A stretch of DNA of 64,000 bases from Brevundimonas lutea (GTDB lineage: Bacteria; Pseudomonadota; Alphaproteobacteria; Caulobacterales; Caulobacteraceae). The notes beneath the pieces are model-generated. The model saw only the letters and a program-made list of their open reading frames with translations, was not told where the DNA came from and did no database searches. Made by a program: the position numbers and the translations under genes. The stretch lies in NCBI RefSeq assembly GCF_003704105.1, contig NZ_QUOQ01000003.1, positions 372,001-436,000 on the forward strand, in the 5' to 3' direction. Below are positions 1-7,251 of the stretch, in pieces (within the stretch, counting starts at the first letter, position 1; every line of letters starts with the position of its first letter).

Positions 1-908
1 CCATTGAAGCTCGAGAAGCTTCCCTCCCGCAGATCAAGCACTGCGTCGCGCATGTAACCGGACAGGTCGATGGTATCGACGCCACCTGCATCCCAGATGG
101 CGAGAACCGGCTCGTCATCGGCGGCGAAGGTGTAGGTTGCTCCGGCGTTAGAGTTGAAGCCGTAGACCGTGTCCCCCACACGCGTCGTGGTGTTGACGCC
201 GTAGATGTGCTGCAAAATCAGGATGTCGTGCAGCAGAGGAGTGCGCGCGTATTCTCCGCTGTGCGCGGCGCCTGTCTTCGTCTCCGAAAAGTATGACATC
301 ACCGTATATTGGCGTGAATCCTGCCGGTACTCTGCATGGCTCTCGTACTTGATGCCGCCACTGCCAGTCGCGTTGTAGTCACCGGGATGTGGCACGCCGA
401 GCCCGTGCATGACTTCGTGCATCAGGGCCATGAAGTTGTAGCTGCCCGGCGCATAGGTGCCGAAGTAGCCACTCGAATTGACCCACACTTCGGCGCCGGT
501 CAGCGGATCGCGCCCCTCGCCCGGCTGGTCCTGATGGCTGACAACTGCATGTCCCCAGACATAGTCAGGCATGGTGTCGGAATTGGCGAAGGTCAGGCGG
601 TTGGCGGAGCTTCCGTTGTCGCTCGCCGCCACGAAAGTCAGATTCGCCACATCGCCAAACAGGGCGAAAATCTGCTCAACCGCCTGCTTCTGCAGAATGG
701 TGAAGGGCTCGAACCCCGCATAGTCGGGATCATTGGCGTTCTCGCCAGTGAGGTTCTGGAAGAAGGCATAGGTGACCACGCCATTGGTCCAGCCGACATT
801 CCAGCGATCAAGCTGCGCAATGATCTGAGCGATGGCAAAACTGGGCTTGGCCGCGGCGGCCAGCCCCTCGCCAAGACCGCTGTCGACGCCGGCGCAAACG
901 ATGCACAT
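1..908 (-). CDS. Serralysin-type (M10) zinc metalloprotease, partial
   Basis: The reading frame leaves the window at its left edge, so the C-terminus is missing. The translation has a complete M10 zinc site, HEVMHGLGVPHP (HExxHxxGxxHP), followed by a Met-turn region reading TVMSYFSETKTG. The last visible residues, DTIDLSGYMRDAVLDLREG, match the start of the serralysin beta-roll. Family members are secreted calcium-dependent proteases, normally exported by a type I system through a C-terminal signal and RTX repeats, which here would lie outside the window. I place the start at the ATG ending at 908 (MCIVCAGVDSG) because no better start is seen upstream. It has no clear Shine-Dalgarno and no Sec signal, as expected for a type I substrate. 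The family call is firm; the start and substrate are not known. Confidence 0.88.
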   Translation of the reverse strand, partial: MCIVCAGVDSGLGEGLAAAAKPSFAIAQIIAQLDRWNVGWTNGVVTYAFFQNLTGENANDPDYAGFEPFTILQKQAVEQIFALFGDVANLTFVAASDNGSSANRLTFANSDTMPDYVWGHAVVSHQDQPGEGRDPLTGAEVWVNSSGYFGTYAPGSYNFMALMHEVMHGLGVPHPGDYNATGSGGIKYESHAEYRQDSRQYTVMSYFSETKTGAAHSGEYARTPLLHDILILQHIYGVNTTTRVGDTVYGFNSNAGATYTFAADDEPVLAIWDAGGVDTIDLSGYMRDAVLDLREGSFSSFN

Positions 909-1124
909 GTCACGGTTTCCCGATCGCCGGCTCGCTTGTCGTGATCGACGGCATGCCGGATGTTAGAGCCCCGAAGGCCTCCGTACTGCCGCTCACGCGA
1001 AACTCCAATCTCCGGGCGAGATTGCAACGCGCTACAGTTGCGTGGTGTGGCGCATTTGCACAGCCGGGGCTCGTCGCCCTGACTACGCACGTGACTTCTG
1101 CCTGAAATATTGATGGAGCGACGG

Positions 1125-1198
1125 TGGCTGGGGAACTAGGACTCGAACCTAGAATGACGGTACCAAAAACCGGAGTGTTACCATTACACCATTCCCCA
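1125..1198 (-). tRNA. tRNA-Gln (anticodon UUG)
   Basis: Read on the minus strand, this folds as a cloverleaf. The acceptor arms TGGGGAA and TTCCCCA pair, with discriminator G and an encoded CCA. The T arm contains GGTTCGAGTCC. The anticodon loop reads TTTTGGT, giving anticodon TTG, which decodes CAA glutamine. Length is 74 nt including CCA. Confidence 0.95.
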
Positions 1199-1352
1199 GC
1201 AGGTCCGGCGCTGTCCCAGGGCCGGGGCCCGGGGAGGCGGTCGAATAGCTCAACCTCGCGGGCCTTGCAACACCATCTGGAAGGCGTCGCGACAAGGTGC
1301 GAAACGCCGCTTGCGGCGGCGGAATCGCCTAGCTATAAGCCGCGCCTCACGT

Positions 1353-1429
1353 CGGAGTGTGGCTCAGTCTGGTAGAGCACCGCGTTCGGGACGCGGGGGT
1401 CGCAGGTTCGAATCCTGCCACTCCGACCA
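1353..1429 (+). tRNA. tRNA-Pro (anticodon CGG)
   Basis: Cloverleaf with acceptor arms CGGAGTG and CACTCCG, D arm containing GGCTCAGTCTGGTAGAGC, anticodon stem CCGCG/CGCGG around loop TTCGGGA (anticodon CGG), T arm AGGTTCGAATCCT and encoded CCA at the 3' end. Length is 77 nt. It lies on the opposite strand to the tRNA-Gln, about 150 bases away. Confidence 0.95.
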
Positions 1430-1520
1430 TTCCTTTCCCGAAACTCGAAATGCCCTGAGCGGGCGGCGCCAACCGCGCCGGCTGATGCATCCGCGGCCGC
1501 AGCCCCGGCGTTGTGCCGCC

Positions 1521-2075
1521 ATGACCGATCACACCGCCCCCTCCCCGATCGCCGTCCTGGACTTCTGGCGCGACGCCGGCCCTGCCAAGTGGTTCGCCAA
1601 GGACGAGGCGTTCGACGCTGAATTCCGTCGCCGTTTCGAGACCGCTCACCTGATGGCCGCCCGCCGCGAACTGGATCATTGGGCCGAGAGCGCCGACGGC
1701 ATGCTGGCGCTGCTGATCCTGCTGGACCAGTTTCCACGCAACGTCTGGCGGGGCACGGGCCACGCCTTCGCCACCGATCCCCTGGCCCGGCACTTCGCCA
1801 CCCTGGCCGTGGATCAGGGCCTGGACGGGATGATCGACAACGCCCTGCGCCGCTTCATCTATCTGCCGTTCCAGCATTCCGAGGATCGGGCCGATCAGGA
1901 CCGGGCTCTGGCGCTGTTTCAGTCGCTGGACCGGGACAACGACGACCGTTGGGCCGAACACCACCACGCGGTCATCGTTCGCTTCGGCCGCTTCCCTCAC
2001 CGCAATCGCGCCCTGGGGCGCGAAACCACGCCCGAGGAGCAGGCCTTCCTCGACCAGGACGGCTTCAAGGGCTAG
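1521..2075 (+). CDS. DUF924 family protein
   Basis: A 184-residue protein starting at the ATG after the tRNA-Pro ([16 protein letters not shown]). The frame is open further upstream, but that part runs through the tRNA and is not coding. Hallmarks of DUF924 are the N-terminal VLDFWRDAG, the central [17 protein letters not shown] and the later [12 protein letters not shown] and RFGRFPHRN. The fold is an all-helical, TPR-like domain; no biochemical role is established that I can assert. Its 3' end overlaps the stop of the convergent gene on the other strand by 4 bases. Family assignment is secure; function is unknown. Confidence 0.85.
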   Translation: MTDHTAPSPIAVLDFWRDAGPAKWFAKDEAFDAEFRRRFETAHLMAARRELDHWAESADGMLALLILLDQFPRNVWRGTGHAFATDPLARHFATLAVDQGLDGMIDNALRRFIYLPFQHSEDRADQDRALALFQSLDRDNDDRWAEHHHAVIVRFGRFPHRNRALGRETTPEEQAFLDQDGFKG

Positions 2076-2410
2076 CGCGGGGTCAGATAGGCCCGAACCG
2101 CCCGCGTCGCGGCCTCCAGCGTCATCTCCGGATTGGCCCGACGCAGCGCCTTGACCGCTTCCAGCGTCTTGCCCTCGGCCAGCAGCGCCTTGACCTCGGC
2201 GTTCTGGTCCGTGGCCGGCTTGATGTAGCCATAGGTCTGGTTGCTCTCTCGCTTGGGCTGAGGACGGCGCACTACGGTGTTGTCGGCCCGGTCCCGGCGT
2301 CGGCGGCGGCCCATCCGGGACGGCTCGCCCCGCGACTGGCTGCGGCCCAGCAGATAGCCCGCGGCGAACACCACCAGCGCGGCCAGTCCGGTCCAGATGC
2401 TGACGTCCAT
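2072..2410 (-). CDS. Membrane-anchored protein with ribosomal L7/L12-like C-terminus
   Basis: A 112-residue protein. Residues 5-23 form one hydrophobic segment ([17 protein letters not shown]), followed by a strongly basic stretch ([10 protein letters not shown]), which suggests an anchor with the rest in the cytoplasm. Residues 70-108 ([19 protein letters not shown], then a second helix [11 protein letters not shown]) resemble the C-terminal helices of ribosomal protein L7/L12, as seen in many small hypothetical proteins. Convergent with the DUF924 gene and divergent from thyA. No function is claimed. What supports a real gene is its position between two bounded genes and its sensible composition. 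Confidence 0.6.
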   Translation of the reverse strand: MDVSIWTGLAALVVFAAGYLLGRSQSRGEPSRMGRRRRRDRADNTVVRRPQPKRESNQTYGYIKPATDQNAEVKALLAEGKTLEAVKALRRANPEMTLEAATRAVRAYLTPR

Positions 2411-2521
2411 CGATCGCTCCCCAGCTATTGCTGTCCGACCTTAACCCCGGCGGTTGTCGCGAGGCCAGTCCGGAGCGACCCTGTCGCCTCAGATCGAAAC
2501 CAGCGAATCAGTCCGTCCGCC

Positions 2522-3388
2522 ATGACCGCCCTCGCCGCCCTCGTCGACGCCTATGACACCGAGGCCCCGCGCGCGCCGGTCGGCCCGGACCATCCCGAGC
2601 TTCAGTACCTCGGCCTGCTGCGCGACATTCTGGAACGCGGCGCCCGGCGCGAGGACCGCACCGGCACCGGCACCCTGGGCCTGTTCGGCCGCCAGATGCG
2701 GTTCGACCTGTCCCAGGGCTTTCCGCTGCTGACCACCAAGAAACTGCACCTGCGCTCGATCATCATCGAGCTGCTGTGGTTCCTGCGTGGCGACACCAAC
2801 ATCGGCTGGCTCAAGGAGAACGGCGTCCGCATCTGGGACGAATGGGCCGACGACAAGGGCGACCTGGGCCCGGTCTATGGCAAGCAGTGGCGCTCCTGGG
2901 CCGCGCCGGACGGCCGGGTGATCGACCAGATCGACCGTCTGGTCGAGGGGCTGCGCACCAACCCCAACAGCCGCCGCCACATCGTCTCGGCCTGGAACCC
3001 GGCCGATGTCGAGGACATGGCCCTGCCGCCCTGCCACTGCCTGTTCCAGTTCTTCGTCGCCGACGGCAAGCTGAGCTGCCAGCTTTATCAGCGCTCGGCC
3101 GACGTGTTCCTGGGCGTGCCCTTCAACATCGCCAGCTACGCCCTGCTGACCCTGATGCTGTGCAAGGTGACGGGACTTCAGCCCGGCGACTTCGTCCACA
3201 CCCTGGGCGACGCCCACCTGTATCTGAACCACCTCGACCAGGCCCGCGAACAGCTGGCCCGCGACCCCCGCCCCCTGCCCACCATGACCGTCGCCGACAA
3301 GCCCGACCTGCATGCCTTCGAGCTGTCCGACTTCCTGCTTGATGGATACGACCCCTGGCCGCACATCAAGGCCTCGGTGGCGGTCTAG
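2522..3388 (+). CDS. thyA: Thymidylate synthase
   Basis: Converts dUMP to dTMP using methylene-tetrahydrofolate, which is oxidised to dihydrofolate. The 288-residue protein starts [14 protein letters not shown]. Signatures are the phosphate-binding DRTGTGT near residue 46, the [11 protein letters not shown] helix, GPVYGKQWR, and the catalytic cysteine 171 in [11 protein letters not shown], followed by [20 protein letters not shown] for nucleotide binding. An upstream in-frame extension overlaps the DUF924 gene in another frame and is a shadow. The dihydrofolate reductase gene begins 3 bases after the stop, so the two enzymes of the dTMP cycle form an operon. Confidence 0.97.
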   Translation: MTALAALVDAYDTEAPRAPVGPDHPELQYLGLLRDILERGARREDRTGTGTLGLFGRQMRFDLSQGFPLLTTKKLHLRSIIIELLWFLRGDTNIGWLKENGVRIWDEWADDKGDLGPVYGKQWRSWAAPDGRVIDQIDRLVEGLRTNPNSRRHIVSAWNPADVEDMALPPCHCLFQFFVADGKLSCQLYQRSADVFLGVPFNIASYALLTLMLCKVTGLQPGDFVHTLGDAHLYLNHLDQAREQLARDPRPLPTMTVADKPDLHAFELSDFLLDGYDPWPHIKASVAV

Positions 3389-3390
3389 CG

Positions 3391-3906
3391 TTGGCTCAGC
3401 CCCACATAGCCCTCGTCGTCGCCCGCGCCCGCAACGGCGTCATCGGCCGGGATGGCGATCTGCCCTGGCATCTCCGCTCGGATATGCAGCGGTTCAAGGC
3501 CATCACCCTGGGCAAGCCCTGCCTGATGGGCCGCAAGACCTGGGACAGCCTGCCGCTGCGGCCCCTGCCCGGCCGTCTCAATCTGGTGCTGACCCGCGAC
3601 CTGTCCTACGAGGCCAGGGGCGCGGTGGTGTGCGAGAGCCTGGCCGAGGCCCTGTCCATCGCCAAGGAGACGGCGGTCGAGGACGGCGTCGACGAGGTCT
3701 GCGTGATCGGCGGAGCCCAGTTGTACGCCGCCGCAATGCCCCGCGCGCGGCGGCTGTATATCACCGAGGTCGAAGCCGAACCCGGGGGCGACGCCCTGTT
3801 CCCCGCCTTCGACGAAACCGCGTTCGAAGAAACCCTGGCCGAACGCCACCCGGCGAGCGACAAGGACGATCACGCCTTCACCTTCCGCGTCCTTGAGCGA
3901 CGCTGA
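3391..3906 (+). CDS. folA: Dihydrofolate reductase
   Basis: Regenerates tetrahydrofolate from the dihydrofolate produced by the thymidylate synthase encoded immediately upstream. The start is TTG (MAQPHIALVVARARNGVIG), 3 bases after the thyA stop, so translational coupling is likely. Family signatures are GVIGRDGDLPWHLRSDM, with the substrate-binding acid in the helix after PW, the NADPH-binding GRKTWDSL, and VCVIGGAQLYAAA followed by the ITEVEAE strand. At 171 residues it is of normal length. Confidence 0.95.
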   Translation: MAQPHIALVVARARNGVIGRDGDLPWHLRSDMQRFKAITLGKPCLMGRKTWDSLPLRPLPGRLNLVLTRDLSYEARGAVVCESLAEALSIAKETAVEDGVDEVCVIGGAQLYAAAMPRARRLYITEVEAEPGGDALFPAFDETAFEETLAERHPASDKDDHAFTFRVLERR

Positions 3907-3921
3907 GCCCCGGAGCCCCCG

Positions 3922-4242
3922 ATGATCGTCGTCACCACCAACGACCTGCCCGGCCATCGCATCACCCGCCAGCTTGGCCTGGTGCGCGGCGTCACCGTGC
4001 GCTCGCGCAATGTCGTCTCCGACGCCATCGGCGGGGTCCAGTCGATGATCGGCGGCCGCGTCGGCGCCTATGTGAAGCTGGCCGAGGCCGGTCGCCAGGA
4101 GGCCTATGTCGAGCTGGTCGCCCACGCCCAGTCGATCGGCGCCAACGCCATCCTGGCCATGCGTTACGACGCCACCGAGATCATGCCCGGCGTCACCGAG
4201 GTCCTAGCCTACGGCACCGCCGTGGTGGTCGAGCCGGCCTGA
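3922..4242 (+). CDS. YbjQ/UPF0145 family protein
   Basis: A 106-residue protein opening with MIVVTTNDLPGHRI. The features are typical of the YbjQ (DUF74) family: GLVRGVTVRSRN, a glycine-rich IGGRVGAYVKLAEAGRQEAY, GANAILAMRYDATEI and a final VLAYGTAVVVE strand. The family forms small pentameric assemblies in known structures and is sometimes labelled heavy-metal binding, but no specific role is proven. It follows folA by 15 bases in the same direction and overlaps the convergent mrp gene by 34 bases at its 3' end. Confidence 0.85.
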   Translation: MIVVTTNDLPGHRITRQLGLVRGVTVRSRNVVSDAIGGVQSMIGGRVGAYVKLAEAGRQEAYVELVAHAQSIGANAILAMRYDATEIMPGVTEVLAYGTAVVVEPA

Positions 4243-5309
4243 TCCAGGCCCAGCGCCCGCGCCACCTCGGCCGCGATCGTTGCAAACACCTGGCCCGCCT
4301 CGCTGTCGGGGTCGCTCGCCATCAATGGCCGTCCGGCGTCGCCGCCCTCGCGCAGAGCGGCGTCCAGCGGCAGTTCGCCCAGCACCGGAACGCCCAGACG
4401 CTCGGCCTCGCGCCGCGCGCCGCCGCGACCGAACACCTCGCCCGACATATTCTCCACCAGGCCCAGCACCGGCGTGCCGACCCGGGCGAACAGGGCGTGG
4501 GCGCGGCGCGCGTCGGCCAGGGCGACCTCCTGCGGCGTCGAGACGATCACCGCTCCATCCAGTGGCGTCTTCTGGATCAGGGTCAGGGCCACGTCACCCG
4601 TGCCGGGCGGCATGTCGACCACCAGCACGTCCAGCGGCGCGGCCTCCGTCCCCCAACGGGTCTGGGTCAGCATCTGGGTCAGGGCCTGGCTGGCCATGGG
4701 CCCGCGCCATACCATGGCGTCCGACGCGCCAGTCAGCAGGCCGACTGACATCGCGGTGATCCCCCAGGCCTCTGCCGGGACCATGGTCCCGTCCTCATAG
4801 GCAGGCTTGCCGGCGATCCCCAGCATGGTCGGAGTCGACGGCCCATAGACATCGGCGTCCAGCAGGCCCGCGCGCCAGCCGGCATGGGCCAGGGCCACCG
4901 CCAGATTGGTCGCCACGGTCGACTTGCCGACCCCGCCCTTGCCGCTGGCCACGGCGATCACCCGGCGCACATGGGCGGGACGATCGGTCGGGACCGGGGC
5001 CTTGGCGCGGGTCTGGTCCTGGGCGGCGGGCGACAGGCCGGCAGTGCGGCGCGGACGGTCCGGCGCGGCTTCGGCGCTCAGCACCACCGACACCCGCGCC
5101 ATGCCCGGCATGGCCTTCAGAGCGGCCTCGGCGGCGTCGCGCACGGGCGCATAGAGGGCCGCCTCGGCCGCCGGAACCTCCATGGCGAAGCCGGCGCGGT
5201 CCTCACCCACGACCAGTCCCTGGACCAGTCCGGCGCTTACCAGACCCCGCCCCGACTTGGGGTCAGGGATCCCGTCCAGCACGGCTTCGACGGCGGCGCG
5301 ATCGATCAC
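4209..5309 (-). CDS. mrp: Mrp/ApbC-type P-loop ATPase, lacking all cysteines
   Basis: A 366-residue protein with an N-terminal MIP18-like domain (residues 1-80), a proline-rich linker, then a deviant Walker A motif, SGKGGVGKST, at residues 122-131. It also has LLDADVYGPSTP, LVVDMPPGTGDV and the STPQEVALADARRA region that define Mrp. Characterised members carry iron-sulfur clusters to apoproteins through a C-x-x-C pair placed shortly after the ENMS motif. Here ENMS (286-289) runs directly into GEVFGRGG, so the hairpin holding that pair is absent, and I find no cysteine anywhere in the translation. The nucleotide-binding machinery looks intact. Whether it still acts in cluster delivery is open. 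It is divergent from miaA. Confidence 0.9.
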   Translation of the reverse strand: MIDRAAVEAVLDGIPDPKSGRGLVSAGLVQGLVVGEDRAGFAMEVPAAEAALYAPVRDAAEAALKAMPGMARVSVVLSAEAAPDRPRRTAGLSPAAQDQTRAKAPVPTDRPAHVRRVIAVASGKGGVGKSTVATNLAVALAHAGWRAGLLDADVYGPSTPTMLGIAGKPAYEDGTMVPAEAWGITAMSVGLLTGASDAMVWRGPMASQALTQMLTQTRWGTEAAPLDVLVVDMPPGTGDVALTLIQKTPLDGAVIVSTPQEVALADARRAHALFARVGTPVLGLVENMSGEVFGRGGARREAERLGVPVLGELPLDAALREGGDAGRPLMASDPDSEAGQVFATIAAEVARALGLDQAGSTTTAVP

Positions 5310-5360
5310 GCGAGGAAACTCCGGTTGCGAAAAGGCGTCGGGCGCCTTCTATCCCCGCCC

Positions 5361-6275
5361 ATGGCCGAGAGCGACCCCCGCGCCGACAGCATTGAGTGGA
5401 CCAGGCCGATCCTGCTGCTGGCGGGGCCGACGGCGTCGGGCAAGTCGCGCCTGGCGCTGGAGCTGGCGCGGCGCCGAGACGCGGTGATCCTGAACGCCGA
5501 CAGCCAGCAGCTCTACGCCGACCTGCGCGTGCTGACCGCCCGGCCCAGCATCGAGGACGAGGTCCTGGCCGAGCACCGCCTCTACGGCGTCGCCGACGCC
5601 GCCGACGCCTGGTCGGTGGGGCGATGGCTCCGGGCCATCGAGGCCGAACTCGCGGCCCTTACCCGAGAAGGCCGCCCCGCCATCGTCGTCGGCGGCACGG
5701 GTCTGTATTTTCGTGCGCTGACCGAGGGGCTCGCCGACATTCCCGCGATCCCCGCATCGGACCGCGACGCCGCCTCGGCGCTGTTCGACGCCAAGGGCGA
5801 ACCCGATTTTCGCGCGCGGCTGGCGACGCTGGACGCGGCCTCCGCCACCCGTATCGCCCCAGGCGACCGCCAGCGCCTGATCCGCGCCTATTCGGTGGCG
5901 ACCACGACCGGACGGACGCTCGGCGACTGGCAGGCGGCTACCCGCCCCGCTATCGGTCCCGAGCTTCATGACGCCCATCTGCTCGAACCGGATCGCGTCG
6001 CGCTCTACGCGGCGTGCGATCGCCGGGCGGGTCAGATGCTGAACGAGGGCGCGATTGAGGAGGTGCGGCGCCTTCTCGATCGCGATCTGTCTCCTGATCT
6101 CCCGGCCATGAAGGCTGTCGGCGTGCGCGAGATCAGAGGCTTTCTCGGGGACCTGACAGACCGAGCCACCACACTGACCGCGCTGTCCCAAGCCACGCGG
6201 CGGTACGCCAAGCGCCAGCTCACCTGGTTCCGAAATCAAACCCCCAACTGGCTTCGCGTCCAAGCTCTTCAATAA
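5361..6275 (+). CDS. miaA: tRNA dimethylallyltransferase
   Basis: Transfers a dimethylallyl group to A37 of tRNAs reading UNN codons. The 304-residue protein starts MAESDPRADSIEW. Features include the P-loop GPTASGKSRLALELA, the substrate motif LNADSQQLY, GGTGLYFRALTEGL, and the C-terminal AVGVREIRGFLGDL and ATRRYAKRQLTWFRNQ typical of MiaA. The upstream open frame overlaps mrp on the other strand and is not coding. The ssrA promoter begins right after the stop codon. Confidence 0.95.
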   Translation: MAESDPRADSIEWTRPILLLAGPTASGKSRLALELARRRDAVILNADSQQLYADLRVLTARPSIEDEVLAEHRLYGVADAADAWSVGRWLRAIEAELAALTREGRPAIVVGGTGLYFRALTEGLADIPAIPASDRDAASALFDAKGEPDFRARLATLDAASATRIAPGDRQRLIRAYSVATTTGRTLGDWQAATRPAIGPELHDAHLLEPDRVALYAACDRRAGQMLNEGAIEEVRRLLDRDLSPDLPAMKAVGVREIRGFLGDLTDRATTLTALSQATRRYAKRQLTWFRNQTPNWLRVQALQ

Positions 6276-6290
6276 TGCCTGGCTTTCGCC

Positions 6291-6320
6291 TATATTCCAC
6301 GCGTCCGGGTTCGCCCGGAC
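6291..6320 (+). promoter_or_regulatory. Candidate ssrA promoter -10 and 5' hairpin of the precursor
   Basis: A TATATT hexamer at 6291-6296 lies in the short gap after miaA. About seven bases later comes a perfect 7-bp hairpin, GTCCGGG and CCCGGAC closed by TTCG (6303-6320). The position suits a transcription start near 6303, with the hairpin as the leader of the permuted tmRNA precursor. No convincing -35 box was seen. Confidence 0.35.
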
Positions 6321-6385
6321 TATGGCGATAAACGCGCCTGTAATAAGCGGACCGGACCCGGGTGCGATTCCCGGCGGCTCCACCA
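6321..6385 (+). ncRNA. ssrA: tmRNA acceptor piece (permuted ssrA)
   Basis: In alphaproteobacteria tmRNA is permuted and the 3' tRNA-like piece is encoded first. Here it ends at 6385 with CGGCTCCACCA. The T arm is CCGGG-TGCGATT-CCCGG. The acceptor strand CGGCTCC pairs with GGGGCCG at the start of the coding piece (6416-6422), with one G-U pair. CCGGAC near 6352 can pair with GTCCGG near 6596 in the long connecting helix. The 3' end is precise; the 5' end is estimated. Confidence 0.85.
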
Positions 6386-6415
6386 ATCTCTTCCGCGTTA
6401 TCGGCGGGACTGTGC

Positions 6416-6605
6416 GGGGCCGACCAGCATCGACGGACGTGTAAAGAGGATTGCTTTCGCTCGTGTTGGCCCAGCGCATCGGGCCTTTAAACTACCTGCG
6501 AACGATAACTTCGCTGAGGAATTCGCCGTCGCCGCGTAATGCGGTTCCGGTAATTCCGACCTAAGTCCCGGGGGTTCAGATCCTCGGGCGGGGCCTGTCC
6601 GGGAG
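6416..6605 (+). ncRNA. ssrA: tmRNA coding piece with proteolysis tag
   Basis: Rescues stalled ribosomes and adds a degradation tag. The piece starts with GGGGCCG (6416), followed by the conserved ACCAGCATCGACGG. The tag frame runs from a GCG resume codon at 6498 to the TAA at 6537-6539 and reads ANDNFAEEFAVAA, with the small hydrophobic end recognised by ClpX. The segment from about 6385 to 6415 would be removed in processing. The 3' end is estimated from pairing to the acceptor piece. The tag is nearly identical to that known from Caulobacter and is the best taxonomic marker in the window. Confidence 0.93.
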
Positions 6606-6650
6606 CCTGCCAACAGAATCCCGGCGCTTTTCCTCACATGACGCCGGTTT

Positions 6651-6670
6651 GTTCGGTTCTCGAACCGAAC
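6651..6670. promoter_or_regulatory. Palindrome between ssrA and sspB
   Basis: Two perfect 9-base arms, GTTCGGTTC and GAACCGAAC, flank a 2-base centre. It sits about 60 bases upstream of the sspB start and about 45 bases after the tmRNA. The length suits a dimeric repressor site. A hairpin separating the two transcripts is the alternative, although no T-run follows directly. Confidence 0.4.
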
Positions 6671-6730
6671 GCGCCTTTACGCCCGGCCCACCGCCCCGCT
6701 ATCAGTCGCGATCAGGCCGACGGGGATCCG

Positions 6731-7213
6731 ATGACCGACGACACGCCGTCCAAGGACGAGATGGGCTACGAACGCCTTGCGCAGGAAGCCCTGCGCGGCG
6801 TTGTGCGCTCGGCCCTGTCGCGCATCGCCGAGGAGGGAATGCCCGGCGCCCACCATTTCTATGTGACGTTCAAGACTCGAGGCGTCGGCGTCACCTGTCC
6901 GCCGGATGTGGTGGCCAAATATCCCGATGAGATGACCATCGTTCTCCAGCATCAGTTCTGGGACCTCGACGTCGGCGTCGACGGTTTTTCCGTGATGCTC
7001 AAATTCGGCGGCGTGCCCAAGGTTCTGGCCGTGGCCTATTCGGCCGTCACCCGCTTCTACGACCCCTCCGTGGGCTTCCTGCTGCAGTTCGATCCGCCTG
7101 CCCTGGCCCCTGAACCGGAGCCCGAGACCGAACGGTCCGCGCAGCACACTACGCCGGAGCCGGTCTCGGACGGTCCCAAGGTGGTCTCGCTCGACCAGTT
7201 CCGAAAGAAATAG
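6731..7213 (+). CDS. sspB: SspB-family ClpXP adaptor (alpha type)
   Basis: A 160-residue protein starting MTDDTPSKDEMGYERL. The core (about residues 8-115) contains HHFYVTFKTRGVGVTCPPDV, IVLQHQFWDL and FSVMLKFGGVPKVLAVAY, which match the SspB fold that binds ssrA-tagged proteins and delivers them to ClpXP. A Pro/Glu-rich linker follows, then the C-terminal PKVVSLDQFRKK, which resembles the short ClpX-docking tail of SspB proteins. The gene lies immediately downstream of the tmRNA that produces the tag it would recognise. I start at 6731 because the upstream extension overlaps the palindrome and lacks a family match. Confidence 0.88.
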   Translation: MTDDTPSKDEMGYERLAQEALRGVVRSALSRIAEEGMPGAHHFYVTFKTRGVGVTCPPDVVAKYPDEMTIVLQHQFWDLDVGVDGFSVMLKFGGVPKVLAVAYSAVTRFYDPSVGFLLQFDPPALAPEPEPETERSAQHTTPEPVSDGPKVVSLDQFRKK

Positions 7214-7251
7214 ATTTCGGCTAACGTCGTTCGCGCTCTGGGGAGGGCTCG

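Noticed and set aside
336-944. A 202-codon plus-strand frame in the first kilobase
   Set aside because: It lies opposite the serralysin-type gene, whose zinc motif is unmistakable on the minus strand.
638-1090. A 150-codon minus-strand frame upstream of the protease start
   Set aside because: It overlaps the protease in another frame with Arg/Ser-rich low-complexity sequence and no motif.
1311-1520. N-terminal extension of the DUF924 protein
   Set aside because: It would translate through the tRNA-Pro gene; family similarity begins at the ATG at 1521.
1679-2521. Long in-frame extension upstream of thyA
   Set aside because: It overlaps the DUF924 gene and the minus-strand small gene; thymidylate synthase similarity begins at 2522.
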